DNA from: Membranipora membranacea
Lineage: Eukaryota > Bryozoa > Gymnolaemata > Cheilostomatida > Membraniporidae
DNA length: 64,000 nucleotides
Assembly (NCBI GenBank): GCA_914767715.1
Contig: OU612071.1
Coordinates: 20,022,948-20,086,947, forward strand
Direction of reading: 5' to 3'
Part shown: piece by piece, positions 24,566 to 36,929 of the stretch
Position numbering within the stretch: the first letter of the stretch is position 1
Layout of the letters: every line of letters starts with the position of its first letter
Translations under genes and position numbers: made by a program
Notes under the pieces: generated by a model
Databases searched by the model: none
What the model saw: the letters and a program-made list of their open reading frames with translations, nothing else
Told to the model about the DNA's origin: nothing

Positions 24566-25999
24566 TATATCTGAAGTTAAATCTGACAAATAATGTCAGC
24601 TCATCATGACGCCCAGGCATTTAATTATGATGTAGCTGATACCAAAATTGTTCTTCATTACCGAATATTAAGGTTACATTACATACAAAATATTTAATCC
24701 TATATGAAGATAGATGAACTGAATTAAGAGGTGAGAGGTGACTGACACACCAAATTTTGATTAATGAGTTCAGATCTTTTTAAATATGAGCTTAGTTATA
24801 TCACGCAGATAATCTTGATCCGCCAGTGCTGGGCGTTGATATCGGGTGACATATATTTGAGTCGTTCTTTTTGTCTGGTCACTTTTCATTCAGTGATATT
24901 CAGCTCGCCAAAAAACAATCTTGATCAGTGTAGGCGTGTGCATCGGGTGATATATATTTAACAGTCCCTGATAATATTTTCTCTCGCCGAAGAACCTGAG
25001 GATAATAAAACCCCACCCAAAGCAAAAGATTTATTGATGGGTGTGTCTCAGAGTAAGTAAGCAATATAATTTTAAATATAAGCCTGTAAATTATATCACA
25101 GATACACAGATAATCTTGATCCGCCAGTGCTGGGCGTTGATATCGGGTGATATATATTTTAAGTTGCTCTTTTTGTCTGGTGATCTTTTATTCAGTGCTA
25201 TTCAGCTCAGCACACAATTTTCCTCCGAACATTAACTACAAGCATAAATTGCCTCAATGTCATGGCTAAGCTGATTGAAGCCAGGTGAACCGGAATAATA
25301 CCTACCTCCCGAAGCCCCATGGTAAAACAGTGTAAAACTAAGCCAATTTTTATTGCTGTATTAGGCATGCTGCCTGCTGAATGGCGAATGTCGAATGAGC
25401 TGTCCACTCCCAAATTGAATGGAGAACGCTTTCAATTTCCATGATGACAACACTTCAAAAAAGATCAGCTGCGGCCGATTTGAACCTGCATTCAAGTCTT
25501 CAAATTCATGCCACATAGACACTTGAAACGTAGCAGCAGAATGTTAGCAGCAGACATAATCTAATCGGAGCATACCACATACTTCTGGAGTAAAATCATA
25601 TTGATCATGTCAGCTCATCATAATGCCCTGGCAATTAATTATAATGCAGCTGATACACATCTTGTTGTCCCTTACCGGAGATTAACTTTACATACTCACT
25701 AAATCTGTAATCCTACAGGTAGTGGGAAAAACTACCATTGAAACAAGCATGACTTGATCGCAATCAGTGACAGGAGGACCTTAGCTTTAGAAGAGTAAAG
25801 AGTTTGGGGGAAGGTTTACCTCACCACCCAATAGACATATAGGCATAGACTACAATTCTACTCAGGCTCGTTGTGAGACACTAGCAATAGTATTTAAACA
25901 TTTGAGTAGTGACTGAGGGAAAGAAAATTTAATCTGAGAACAGAGATTTTAGTTTTGTTAGGATACAAGACACTGATTTTTTCCTTAATTTAATCTTGG

Positions 26000-26230
26000 T
26001 GTGACGGTAGAGCACATAAATCAAGGATTTTGGAGAGAGATTCAACTAGGAGAGCTATTCCAGGTGATCAAGAGGTGCTGTTCATCTTTGGGAGATCAAG
26101 AGGCAAAACCCCAAGATTTAATTCTGTGGTCCGTCAGGGCCTGTTTTAACGAGGATCACTCTTGTACTGAAACATACCAAGGGTCGGTATCACGTTTTCT
26201 TCAAACCTACCTAATAAAGGAGAAGCAACT
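26000..26230 (+). repeat. Retrotransposon fragment fused to a partial 150-bp satellite unit, unit 2
   Basis: Near-identical to 11880-12110 in unit 1, with the same internal deletion junction. Confidence 0.7.
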
Positions 26231-26248
26231 CACCATATCAATCACAAT

Positions 26249-26273
26249 ATGTATGTATGTATGTATGTATGTA
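26249..26273. repeat. (GTAT)n microsatellite
   Basis: Ortholog of 12129-12153. Confidence 0.9.
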
Positions 26274-26279
26274 CCTTTA

Positions 26280-27318
26280 TTATATCACTACTGATAAATA
26301 GAATTGCTGGACTGCTGATAAAACTGTAAAATGAGCTCATAAAATGCAACTATAAATAGAAAAAAATAAAAGTGGGAAAAGCATAGACTAAGATTTATTT
26401 GTTCAATGTATTAATTACAATGGCACGGAAACAGTTACGCCTCAGATTTATACGTGCTTTATATGTGAAACACCAATAATCTAATTCTAAACAAACAAGT
26501 GATGCAACATCAGGCATTAAGCATTTGGCAATATTAATCGGGTCCACTGCTGAGTTTTTTAACTTAGCTACACTGCATATTACATGTACATCGACGGGGC
26601 ATACTCGTCTTACTATAGCCTACTGAGTTGTATTGACTTTTATCCCCGATGGGCTGTCAAAGCATTGCAATGCTGAGTAGTAAATAACAGGAGGCGGTAA
26701 TATTCTTCACATTTGAACAGACCTTATTACATACTGCTAAAGAGAACAAAAGGATATATACAACGAAATAACAATGGCAGCGGCAGCAAAGTGGATTCCA
26801 AAAGAGCATTTGATTTCAGATTGACTCTCAGTTTGTTTCCTAAGCTTTATTGGGTGTAGTGTGCTCAGATGTCTGCACTCTGCATTGGGATATAGAATGA
26901 GCCACAAACACAATAATATATATTGAAATTGAATATGGGTTATCTTCTCTTTTTGAACGGGGAGGCAATATCTTCAATTCCTCAATTTGTTTTTATTTAA
27001 CTTCCGGATACAAAACATATATCTACGCCTGCATGCTAGGAATTAAATCAGCCCTTGATTAGCAATAACTTTCTGATTTTCTCTTATTTGCTCCATTCAT
27101 ATCGTATCTCAAATCAGTTCACTGGGAAGCAAAACCTTCAAAAACCTTTTACAAGATTTGCGAATCAATTGTTTTGTCATTCTGGTTAAATTGTCCAACA
27201 TTGTGGCTGTATATAATAACAAACAAACTAATAAAAGCTGAGGATTCTATTTTGATAATCAATTATATAACCTAAATTGGATGTAGGGAAGTGTCATAAC
27301 AGATCTCCATGCACCCTT
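26280..27318. other. Unit 2 spacer, no gene recognised
   Basis: AT-rich and nearly identical to 12160-13198; nothing coding seen. Confidence 0.6.
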
Positions 27319-27658
27319 AACCTTCGATCAACCACTAGTTGCTAGGCAGTGCACATAAATCAATGATTCTGGTTTGGGATTATAAAGACAAACTAACAAA
27401 CAGGGAAGAGCATGTGCTAATTCTCAACGTCGACGTGCAAACATTGCCATTTCAAACAGAAGGAGTTACCTCAGTGGTTTTTTGTCCCTTAACCTTCCAT
27501 CAACCACTAGTTGCTAGGCAGTGCACATAAATCAATGATTCTGGTTTGGGATTATAAAGACAAACTAACAAACAGGGAAGATCATATGCTAATTCTCGAC
27601 GTGCAAACCCTCGCATTTCAAAGAGAAGGAGTTACCTCAGTGGTTTTTTGTCTCTCTT
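27319..27658. repeat. 172-bp tandem repeat, two units
   Basis: Units start at 27319 and 27491. This is one unit fewer than the unit 1 array, a copy-number change by slippage or unequal exchange. Confidence 0.92.
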
Positions 27659-28611
27659 AGCGGCTGCTGCAGATCTCGTTCATAGGAGAGGCACATACAT
27701 GCTCTCCATCGCATTAACACTGTCACATCCAATTGAAAATATTACTTGTTTTGTCTAGATATGTGACTTTGTGATGTATCACAGTTTGAATGGTACCCAT
27801 TTCCTCCAGATGAGACATAAATCAAAGGGCTTATTATATAAAGGTTATGAACTTAACATCAACACCAATATATCACTGCAGGTCGATAATTACAAAAATG
27901 TTCACCTCAATCAATCATGAACACATCACCAAATTTGATCACACTTGGAAATACAAATTGGTTTCTGTACACACCCACAATCTCAGATCCGCAATATATC
28001 AATGTCTGATGTGTAAACAAAAAGTCTCCTCGTAAAGGGGCGCAGGCACGGTCACTCAAATTATATTAATATTTTATCAAATTGGACTGCATTTCAAGTG
28101 CCATTTGTCCTACTGCTGGCTACTGCTAACAAACTGGACCAATATCAATACCAATATGTTCTTTCCTGTACTCTAAGACACTTTTAGCATTGTATGTTCA
28201 CTCTGGTAACTGAATAGTGCCACTGCAATATTTTGTCAATGTATATCTTAGCTTTATATTCTCATTTGATAATGAAAAGGTACTTAAAATTTAGATGACG
28301 CATTGTCGAGACTCTGTTGCTGTGTATGTACACCAAAACTAACAAACAAATAGCTATGAGACTGTAATTATAATACATAACAAGAGGTATCTGCTGTAAA
28401 ATCTGGTATGAGCTTAAATAAGAAGAGAGCTTTACAGCTGGATTTTACACTTGGCCGTTAACCTGGAAATTTTAATTTACAATTGAGGCATGACCAAGAG
28501 ATGATTGATGGTGTCAAACAGCGAAACTAGAATATCTTGCAAAGAACAGCTTGATCATAGGCAAACTCTAAGCCGCTATAGCAGAAAATATCCCCATATT
28601 TACATCTGAAG

Positions 28612-28617
28612 TTTATT
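28612..28617 (-). promoter_or_regulatory. Poly(A) signal AATAAA overlapping the gene C stop codon
   Basis: TAATAAA as in genes A and B; the stop is at 28616-28618. Confidence 0.5.
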
Positions 28618-31600
28618 AGGGTGCAGTTGCCGATCTGAGTCCATTTCTTTGTCTAGCCTTGTTATTTATTTGAGTAATAGGCCTATTTGCAGTCTGGATT
28701 CTATTTCTTCGCTGTCTTTTGACGCTTCTGTTTCTATTCCTCCTGCCAACACTGTTTTGCCTTTGCTGGTTATTTCTTCTGTTACCACCCCTGACAGCGC
28801 CGTTGATCTTTCTTCTACAGCATTGAAGACCCAGACCACATACTCTCTCATTATACTCACAGATAAGAGGGGTTGTTAGCTGAACGGTTGACGACCCATC
28901 AACAACTGGACATATCTGCAACATACAAAAAAATCTTTTATATTGCTTGGTCATATTTGAGAAATCGCTATTTTATATTAAGAAAATGGATTAAAATGTG
29001 AATGTAAATATTGTGCGTTTGTGCATTCATGAAGGAACACTGATTTGCCTCACTTTTTTTCCAATTAGGAAGGAAGTTCACCCTTGAATTATATACTTAA
29101 AGAGTATAACAACGTCGACCAGTGGTGAGCATACTTACTGGAATTAAACAGTTTCTTGATTTCTCAGCTTCTCCCAATCCACCATTGATGCAGTTAAGTC
29201 CAGAATTTGATGGAGGGGGATCGTTGCAAACTCTCACAGCTCTCTGAATTGCCTGTATTCCAGGTGTTTGACAAGTAACAGAACAAGATCCCCAGTTTGA
29301 CCACGGTCCATAGCCCCCATTCTGGGCTGACACAGGAGGCCGAGTAGAGGGCAGTGGTGCTTGGTTTGGGCAAGCCTAAAAGATTATGAAAAAAAAACCA
29401 GTAAAAACTGTTCTGAAGGAGGAATACCCATTATTGTGCCCTTTGATTATGGAGATATCAATACCTTGTGTAGTGTAGTCCGAGATATAAGAACCAAGGT
29501 CAGGGAGCTTTAGATAGTGACTACCTGCAGGATAGAGGAAGGGGGACTTCTGGGATGCGCAGGGGAGATGCGCAAGAGCCACGAGGGTGACAAGGAACCA
29601 CGGCGAGACTAAGCTGAGCTAGACATACTAGAGAGGGCCAAAGGGCTACAGAACTGGTGAGAACCATACACTATACCTTGTAAGCGCTTTATTTGCTATC
29701 AGCTGAATTTCCCAGCTTGAGAATAATTGTTGCAATAAATCTGACTCATTTGCAAATCAAACTTTACATCCTAACTCAGCAACTCACCGGTAAATTGCAT
29801 GGTACACTTGTAGTTGAAAGTGTTCCACCGCATATTTTTTTAATTATCCGAGAACCTGAACCGCAAGTTACTGTACATCTCCCTGAGGTTTCCCTGCAGC
29901 GGCCACCACCAGTTCCTGATGATCTTTGTGTACCAACACAAGCCTGTTTTTAAAAAGGTATAAGGCATTAGTTATCTGATGCTTCCAAAACATAACTGCT
30001 CGACTTAGCCAATTAACTCACCAGGCTTATGTGAATAGCCTCTATCGAGAGCCTTCACTCCAAAATAATTCACATTTGACGGTAGAAGAGAAAAGTCATA
30101 AGGTTCGACAATGCCTTCATCAAACAAACTGACGATGATATAAAAAATCGTGCCACTCTCAACTAAAAGCAGCTCTTGCCTGAGACTGACATCATATATG
30201 AAACACTATGCAGGACCATGTGTGCAAGTCACTGTTCTTTTTCATATTCATAAGTGATTTCATTGTCATTCTTACAAATTCTTATCAATAAAGGGTCTCT
30301 AGTGAATATGTGTTGAAAATACATTTCTAAAGCTAGCGGATTATGGTGTGATTGATTTGCCTTTACTATTTTGATGCAGAACACACTGCTGCTCTTTACC
30401 TGAGTGTTGCAGGCTCTGCTCTCTGTGGAACTTCCTGGGCAATTTTGTCCATTTCCAGTTGGTTCTGGGTTAGTGCAAGTACGGGATTTTGTTTGTGTAC
30501 CACCGCCGCAAGGTCTCGAGCACACATCATACTTTCCAAAATCACTCCAGCCTCCATCGCACTACAATATAAGACAGTGGTTAGGGTCTTACGATATTCT
30601 ATAGGGATACAGTATCACAGTATCTCGTATATTTGCATATTACTTGACCTTATCTCTTACCGTGGTGATCTACGCAATTTTCAGTGACCATTATTTATAA
30701 TTATTCCCCAACAACATCGGTAAAAACACAAAACAAGAGAAAAACATCTTTTAACATGGTTTACTCACATCCTTAGTGCATTGAAATCCTGTCTGTGTAG
30801 TGATTCCTGTACAATCTTGACCATTCCCTGCCTGTGGTGGGTTGGTACATGATCTTGTTCTGGTCAGTGTCCCAGTACCACATGTAACAGAACAGGTACC
30901 ACTCTGCCATTCGGTAAATCCTCCATTAACGTCACACTGCAAACGAAATACCAATATTTATAGATAAGCAAAAGTGGGCACTAGGAATTATATTTTAATC
31001 ATTTATTTGAATTTAATACAGGTGGCTGGAATATTGGGGAGCTGAAGCTTAACGCACTTCAAGTGTTGTTTTCAAAGGGCCAGTTCACCTGAGAAAGTCT
31101 AAATTTTTCCCCATATGTTTTAACTGAGTATGTTTTGTCTCTCATCCTAATTTCAGATCAGTTTCAAAGATCAACGCAAAATTCCAAATGTTTAGGATTA
31201 AAACCGTGTCTTTGTCAAATGAGCGATGAACTTACTATTCTGGGATTGCAGGTTGCAATTCTGGTTGAGTCTCCAGGGCATGTCTGACCAGCTGCTACAG
31301 GAGTCGGGTTATTACACATTCTTGTGTCTGTTTGTGATCCTGTGCCACAAGTAACTGAGCAAGTACCAAGCTGCCAATCCCCCCAATTTCCACTTACATC
31401 ACACTGTAATCAATAAAATATACATTAAATATTACCATAGGAGTCTTGAAGCATAGCAAACAGGGGAACATTTTTAAGTAAAAACAATATAAACAAAAAT
31501 ATGAATTGTATGTTTAATTTGCTTGTGTCCAGTAAAAGGGCCTATATAAGCTTTCAATGAAATATGAATCGGTAATCGAGGCATACAAGACAATTTTAGT

Positions 31601-34202
31601 TACTTTGTGACAAGAAGCTAATTTACAATACGTTCCTAAATCTTAATGGAAATGGTGTTTGGACACCAATCCTCATATTGGGTTGATACAGTATCTACAG
31701 GATTGCATGCACATCTACTTGAGATATTTTCCTTTTTGGAAGTACTTTGGTGTTCTTTATATTATCAGAGAAAGAACAAGCAAATTTTAAACTATTTGGT
31801 AAGAGATAGAACAGATTTACCACTGAGACATTTTATGCTGGGCATAGTATTGAGCCACCATAACAGATTGGGTGTTATTTCACCATTGAGCAGATAAATT
31901 AGTTCCACAGTATCAGGAAAAGGAAGTGACAAGATTATTGAGCATTGTTATTCTCCCCAGGCTGGAATTCGGTTATATACAATACAAACTCTCTGACTAC
32001 CAGAAGTTAGGAGGCAGTGAGTCAGGCAATACCATTTATATTTTTTGTTTAGTTCTTAAAGACATTGTTTGAGGCTGCTCTTTTGTATCACATCTTATTC
32101 TCCATATTTTATTCTATTATGTTGGCGATTTTCAGCTTTTCAGATTTTCCGAGAATAAGATGTGATACAAAAGAGCAGCCTCAAACAAAGTCTCTAAATA
32201 TAACAAAATGTGAGTCTTCAGCACTTCTTACAACAGAATGTATGAACTTGAAGGGCAACCAAGGTTTCGAAGGGAAGCATAAATGGGAGTAATGAATGTG
32301 TTTAGCAGCATAAGTTTCATGCATGACGCCATGCAAAACTCAAAGTAGTTGCTGACTCTTAGCTGAGCACACTAAAGCTTCGGGGAGGTTGAAAGATGTT
32401 GCTGTAATAATTATAAAGCACAGGCTAAATATAACAGGAACAGGAAAGTGCTCTGTGAGGTTCGATTTTATTTGAGTTTGCGTAGCAATTAAGCACCTAA
32501 TGGATGAAATGTTTCAAGAGAATTCCCACTGAAAAATTATCCGATTTATATTTGGCCTTTTTCCCTATGCATAAGGTGCAATCTGCTATCAATCAATGAG
32601 TACTTGTTTGAAACCCTCATTTGAAAGTCTTCAGCACTTCTTAAAACAGAATTTATGAACCTAACTTACTGATTTTATGAAGCATAATCTAGAGTCCGAG
32701 GCTGGTCCTTGACAAGCTGTGCCATCATCCATAGGAGCTGGCATTGTACATGTCCGGGTTCTTTCCATACTTCCGAGTCCGCAAGTTGCGGAACAACTTC
32801 CCCACTGTGACCACTCTGTGAAGCCCCCTTCAGTAGGACACTGGATAAAGCATGAAAATATTATTCTTTACCACAGGACAACTGATAATACTGCGAGCCT
32901 CTTGTGAAGTTGCGTTGCCCACATTCAGCTTAGTCTTGTATTTGTGAGTTGAGAAAATCCGCATGTTGCTAGCTATTCACCAGAACAGCAATTATGATAT
33001 TCTTAGAACAGATGTTAATATGTTCACGGGTAGTACTCCAAAACTTTCAGCATAGGTTACCCATAGTCAATTTCTTCATGCTAGCTCTGAAGTGTTTTGG
33101 TATATACTCACAACATTATTAGACTCGCATACAAATTCTGTTTGTATGTCAGCGCCTGATGATGAACAGTCAGATCCACCAAACTGAGGTACCGGGTTAT
33201 TACAAATCCTCTGCCTGGTCTGTCTGCCTGATCCGCATGTCGCAGAACAATCTCCAACAGTCATCCAGTCGGAGTAACCTCCGTTCACTGGGCACTGGAA
33301 ATGATGATTGAGATGATTGCAAGCCAATTTTAATGCTGATCAGAGGATGACTATTTAAAAGTCCGTCCATTTCAACATCAAAACACTACCGATGTATAAT
33401 CAGTTCGATGCAAACTAATATGAATCAATAGAAACAAGTCATTGGTGTCTAAAAAGTGTTCACTTAAGCCAACAGATTTCCTTTACAATACATTACCCAA
33501 CTCTACTTACATTGGGTACAGGTTGGATACATTGTGACTCCTTCGTGTCTACCCCTGAACAACCGAGGCCTGAACCTGCTTGGCCAGTACATTGCCTGGT
33601 GAAGATGGCAGTTGCATCCTCCCCACAGGTAGTTGCGCATTCTCCCGTTTGCACCCAATTGGACCAGAACCCATCCACCGGACACTAAAGTAAGACAAGG
33701 ACATGTTCAACTCGCAATTATTGATGCAATAAATAGAAGTTTGCAAATGTATAGACATCAAATATGGCTCAATCCATCGTTCAATCGAGTAGTGGTTATG
33801 ATAATAAAACATTTGTGAAGCAAAAATATAGTACACATTGGCTACAAGGACAAGTGATTACTCACAACTACTATTGGAGTACAGGTGACAGTAGAAGGTT
33901 GTTCCATGTCACCTCTGCAGTCTGATCCACCAAACAAGGGTAGAGGATTTGAACACTCCCTTGTTTGGATAAATGTCCCAGCTCCACAGGTAACTGAACA
34001 CCGACTTGTTATGGCCCATTCAGTAAATCCTCCATCGACCGGACACTGCAATCAAAAATTTATAATTACCAAATAAACATGAAATTAAAATGATGACCAT
34101 CGAACCCATACCACAGCACAGCACATCTGCCTGGGATTACTCCACTTAAAGCTTGAAGTGAAGGGCCAAATATATGGAAGAAAGAATAATCTAATAAAAT
34201 CC

Positions 34203-34252
<50 letters not shown>

Positions 34253-36493
34253 TTAGGAATGTCTGAATATAGTTTGTCCTCAGATATATTGTACTTAGAG
34301 TTTTGAATAATGCTGGAAATTGAATCTGCCTAATAACCTTATTAAGATGCGCTTATTCTTCGCTAGTTAAAAATCGGAGGGTACTTGGGGATCATATAGT
34401 AAGACTACTTACTGGTCCAAGATTACATGGTGATATTGCTGTCTCTGTGTCAGCACCGTATTGAGTACAATCTTCTCCGCAGTATGCTGGTGCTGGATCA
34501 GTACAGGTCCTTGTTCTAAAGCCAGTTCCCTCTCCACAAGTTGCAGAACAGGTTGCATGAGCCCAGTTTGTATAACGACCATTTACTGGACACTGATAAA
34601 TCAATGTTACCATGTTAACTTTGATACGGCTGTTTTAATTTACAAACAGGTGATTTCAGTTGTACGTGTACATACATTAACTGTGAATCTCTATTTGTGA
34701 GCATATACAGGGTCAATTATTCTAAAAACCATTCAGTCATTAAGATGCAACTAATTCATGTCATTAAACAACCCAATAAGAAAAAAGCTGTGATTAGCTG
34801 AACTTTGTTGTACTTACTGGTAGCGGTGTTACTGTAATAGTGAGATAAAGATCGGCAGGACTTTCTAGTGGGTCACACCTATTATTTGAACGGCGAGGCT
34901 CACATGTCACTGCTGCTCTCTCACCAGTTGGGCAAGGCAGAGTTCCACCATAAGTATATCCGGCAGATGAGTGCAATAGAACTTCTAAGCTGCCAGGTCC
35001 ATCTGAGCAAGCGGAAAAAATAAGTCATGTATTTAATTCGTTGTTGCGAAAGCAAGTTTTTTACTTAGTTTATTCAAAGCTTTTCTTTGGTGGTCTCAAA
35101 GAAAAGTCCTAAATAAGAGTACCACTAAATGCTATCGCAGGTGTTCTTGAACTAACTTTACTGAAATTGGCGTGTGTTTGAACGAATAAAAATAATGAAA
35201 ACCCAGTTACTGTCTCACCCACCTCCAGCATCAAGTGTGATTGTTCTTGAGCCTCCAATACTGAAGCTTACGGGAGTAGCTGATGTTGTCGGTACTGTTT
35301 TACAGACTGCGTCCAGGTTTACTCCACAAGGCTCCTGCTCCGCAGGACATCCACGATACTGTGCTAAAAATCCATAACATAGGAAACTGTAACATTGATG
35401 TGAAATTGAGAAGAAAAGTATTGTTCATTACTACCCTAAAAGCTAGGGGACACTCTGTTGTTGCTGCAAGAAAGTTACATATTTAGGCTGTACATGAGTA
35501 ACAATGAGTTTTTGTGTTTTCAGATTTGATCCAGCTTATAGGAAACTCAGGGGCCAGAGAGTTTAAAAGTTAAGTCCAATGAGCACTAGCGCCAAACTTC
35601 CATGGTAACTGGTTTGATGTGGTATGTAACTCAAGTACTGATTCTCAACCGAAAAAAATCAAAGTATTACTGACTAACCTCAAAAACAAGGAGGCTGCTC
35701 TGAACTTGCTTCAACAGAGCTACGTCTCTAGGCTGTACATGAGTGAAGATTTGATTCCCAAAGCTGAGCTTGCGAATTTAAACCATCTTTTAACAATTTG
35801 GTGGCCATCTGGAAATGAAGTCCAATGAGAAATATCATCAAGCTTACCTGGTTCGCCAGTCACGCACAGGCTGAAACCTCCGTTTGGACCAGATTGCGCA
35901 ATATTCTCGCCGTAACACTCAGATACAGGTAATATACAGATCAAACGACTCCCAGAGGCATCACACTCCCTTTGTTCAACTTTTAAACAAGTTTCTAAAT
36001 GCGTGCATGAATCGACTGCAACAACATAAACAAAGACTTTTCCTGTTATGTTAATTCTGAGTATATATATAATATTGAATAATTAATGTAGATATATAGC
36101 TATCACATAAGACAGGTTATAACCATGAGGTATGACCTAGACTAAGAATACTGACATGTCGACAACATGACATATTGACCCTTAGACAAAATTGATATTA
36201 TATTTTATCACACAATGAACAACTACATGAGTTTCAGTCAAGAAATCTGAGGAGACATCTTTGTGTTTCTGCAAGTCTAATGAATTCTATATTTATCATA
36301 AAGTTTAACTTACATTGACAATGCGCAGATGCTGTAAGGTATACCACTGCTAGACCTACAACAGATAAATAAGTGAGTTATATCATATGCCATATGCCAA
36401 CATAGGAGTGATGTGGTTAAATTGCAGCCAATTGAGATCTCACAATTGAATGGACTTACCGACAATCACCAACATATTCCCTGATTGTTCCAT
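28616..36493 (-). CDS. Secreted multi-TSP1-module protein, paralog C (16 exons, 882 codons)
   Basis: Exons: 36460-36493, 36314-36355, 35848-36015, 35223-35363, 34818-35002, 34413-34592, 33866-34045, 33511-33684, 33112-33294, 32670-32840, 31236-31403, 30769-30936, 30400-30561, 29788-29943, 29139-29375, 28616-28915. Same architecture as A and B, with exon 4 12 nt longer than in A. All splice sites are canonical and no lesion was found. The module in exon 14 (29788-29943), as in its paralogs, keeps the CTVTCG core but has lost the WxxW tryptophans. The exon 15 module carries a proline-rich lead and [11 protein letters not shown]. Intron 6 holds a long AT microsatellite and intron 10 a MITE. Function is inferred only from the TSP1 family: extracellular adhesion or recognition. 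Confidence 0.87.
30022..30205 (-). other. Conserved open segment in intron 13 of gene C (cryptic exon)
   Basis: Open like the B copy, with AG and GTGAGT borders intact, 184 nt. Confidence 0.4.
32060..32193. mobile_element. 134-bp inverted-repeat element (MITE) in intron 10 of gene C
   Basis: Ortholog of 18092-18226, with better preserved arms (gaataagatgtgatacaaaagagcag pairs with the left arm). Flanks are TTAA on the left and CTAA on the right, consistent with a TTAA-type target duplication. Confidence 0.85.
34202..34249. repeat. (AT)n microsatellite in intron 6 of gene C
   Basis: The longest of the three orthologous AT runs. Confidence 0.92.
35316..35350 (-). other. Paralog-variable segment of exon 4, gene C
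   Basis: 35 bases encoding about CPAEQEPCG with two cysteines, flanked by sequence conserved in genes A and B. The length differs from both by a multiple of three. Confidence 0.85.
35619..35828 (+). pseudogene. Non-LTR retrotransposon ORF1-like fragment in intron 3 of gene C
   Basis: Third copy of the same ancestral intronic insertion, open over 69 codons. Confidence 0.45.
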
Positions 36494-36929
36494 GATGCTC
36501 TCTGCAGAGCTTTCCAGTAAGAAATGACAACCGGTCATCCTTGTCCTCTTAAATATCCGAACTGGGCAGACACTTATGGTCAGGTAAATGGAGGGTTATC
36601 CCAGCCATAATGAGCGCAATCCCAATAGTTTAATCTTACAGTAAACCTCATTAATTATTTTAAGCCTCCTCGTTCTCTGCAACCATAAATGGGTTTAATG
36701 GCTTGGCTAAGCTGTTTGAAGCCAGGTGACAGAAATAACACTACCTGATATTCCATGTTTACAAAGTATAAAATCAAGGCAATTTATTTTTTTCCTGTGC
36801 TGTGTTGGTCAGAGAGAATTAATTATGATCTAGCTGTAGCAGCATCTTGTCAATTAGTCAGTCGCTACATCCTATGTCGTAATAGACCTTTTTTGCGGGG
36901 ATAATTCATTATCTAAGCACACCTGGTAT

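Larger units (their letters stand above)
14329..28266. repeat. Tandem segmental duplication, unit 2
   Basis: It carries gene B. The gene part shares two insertions with unit 3 (intron 10 MITE, spacer inverted-repeat element), but the spacer from about 24690 to 28266 is nearly identical to unit 1 (10570-14328), including a deletion junction at tatatgaagatagatg. This is a mosaic origin. Confidence 0.92.
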
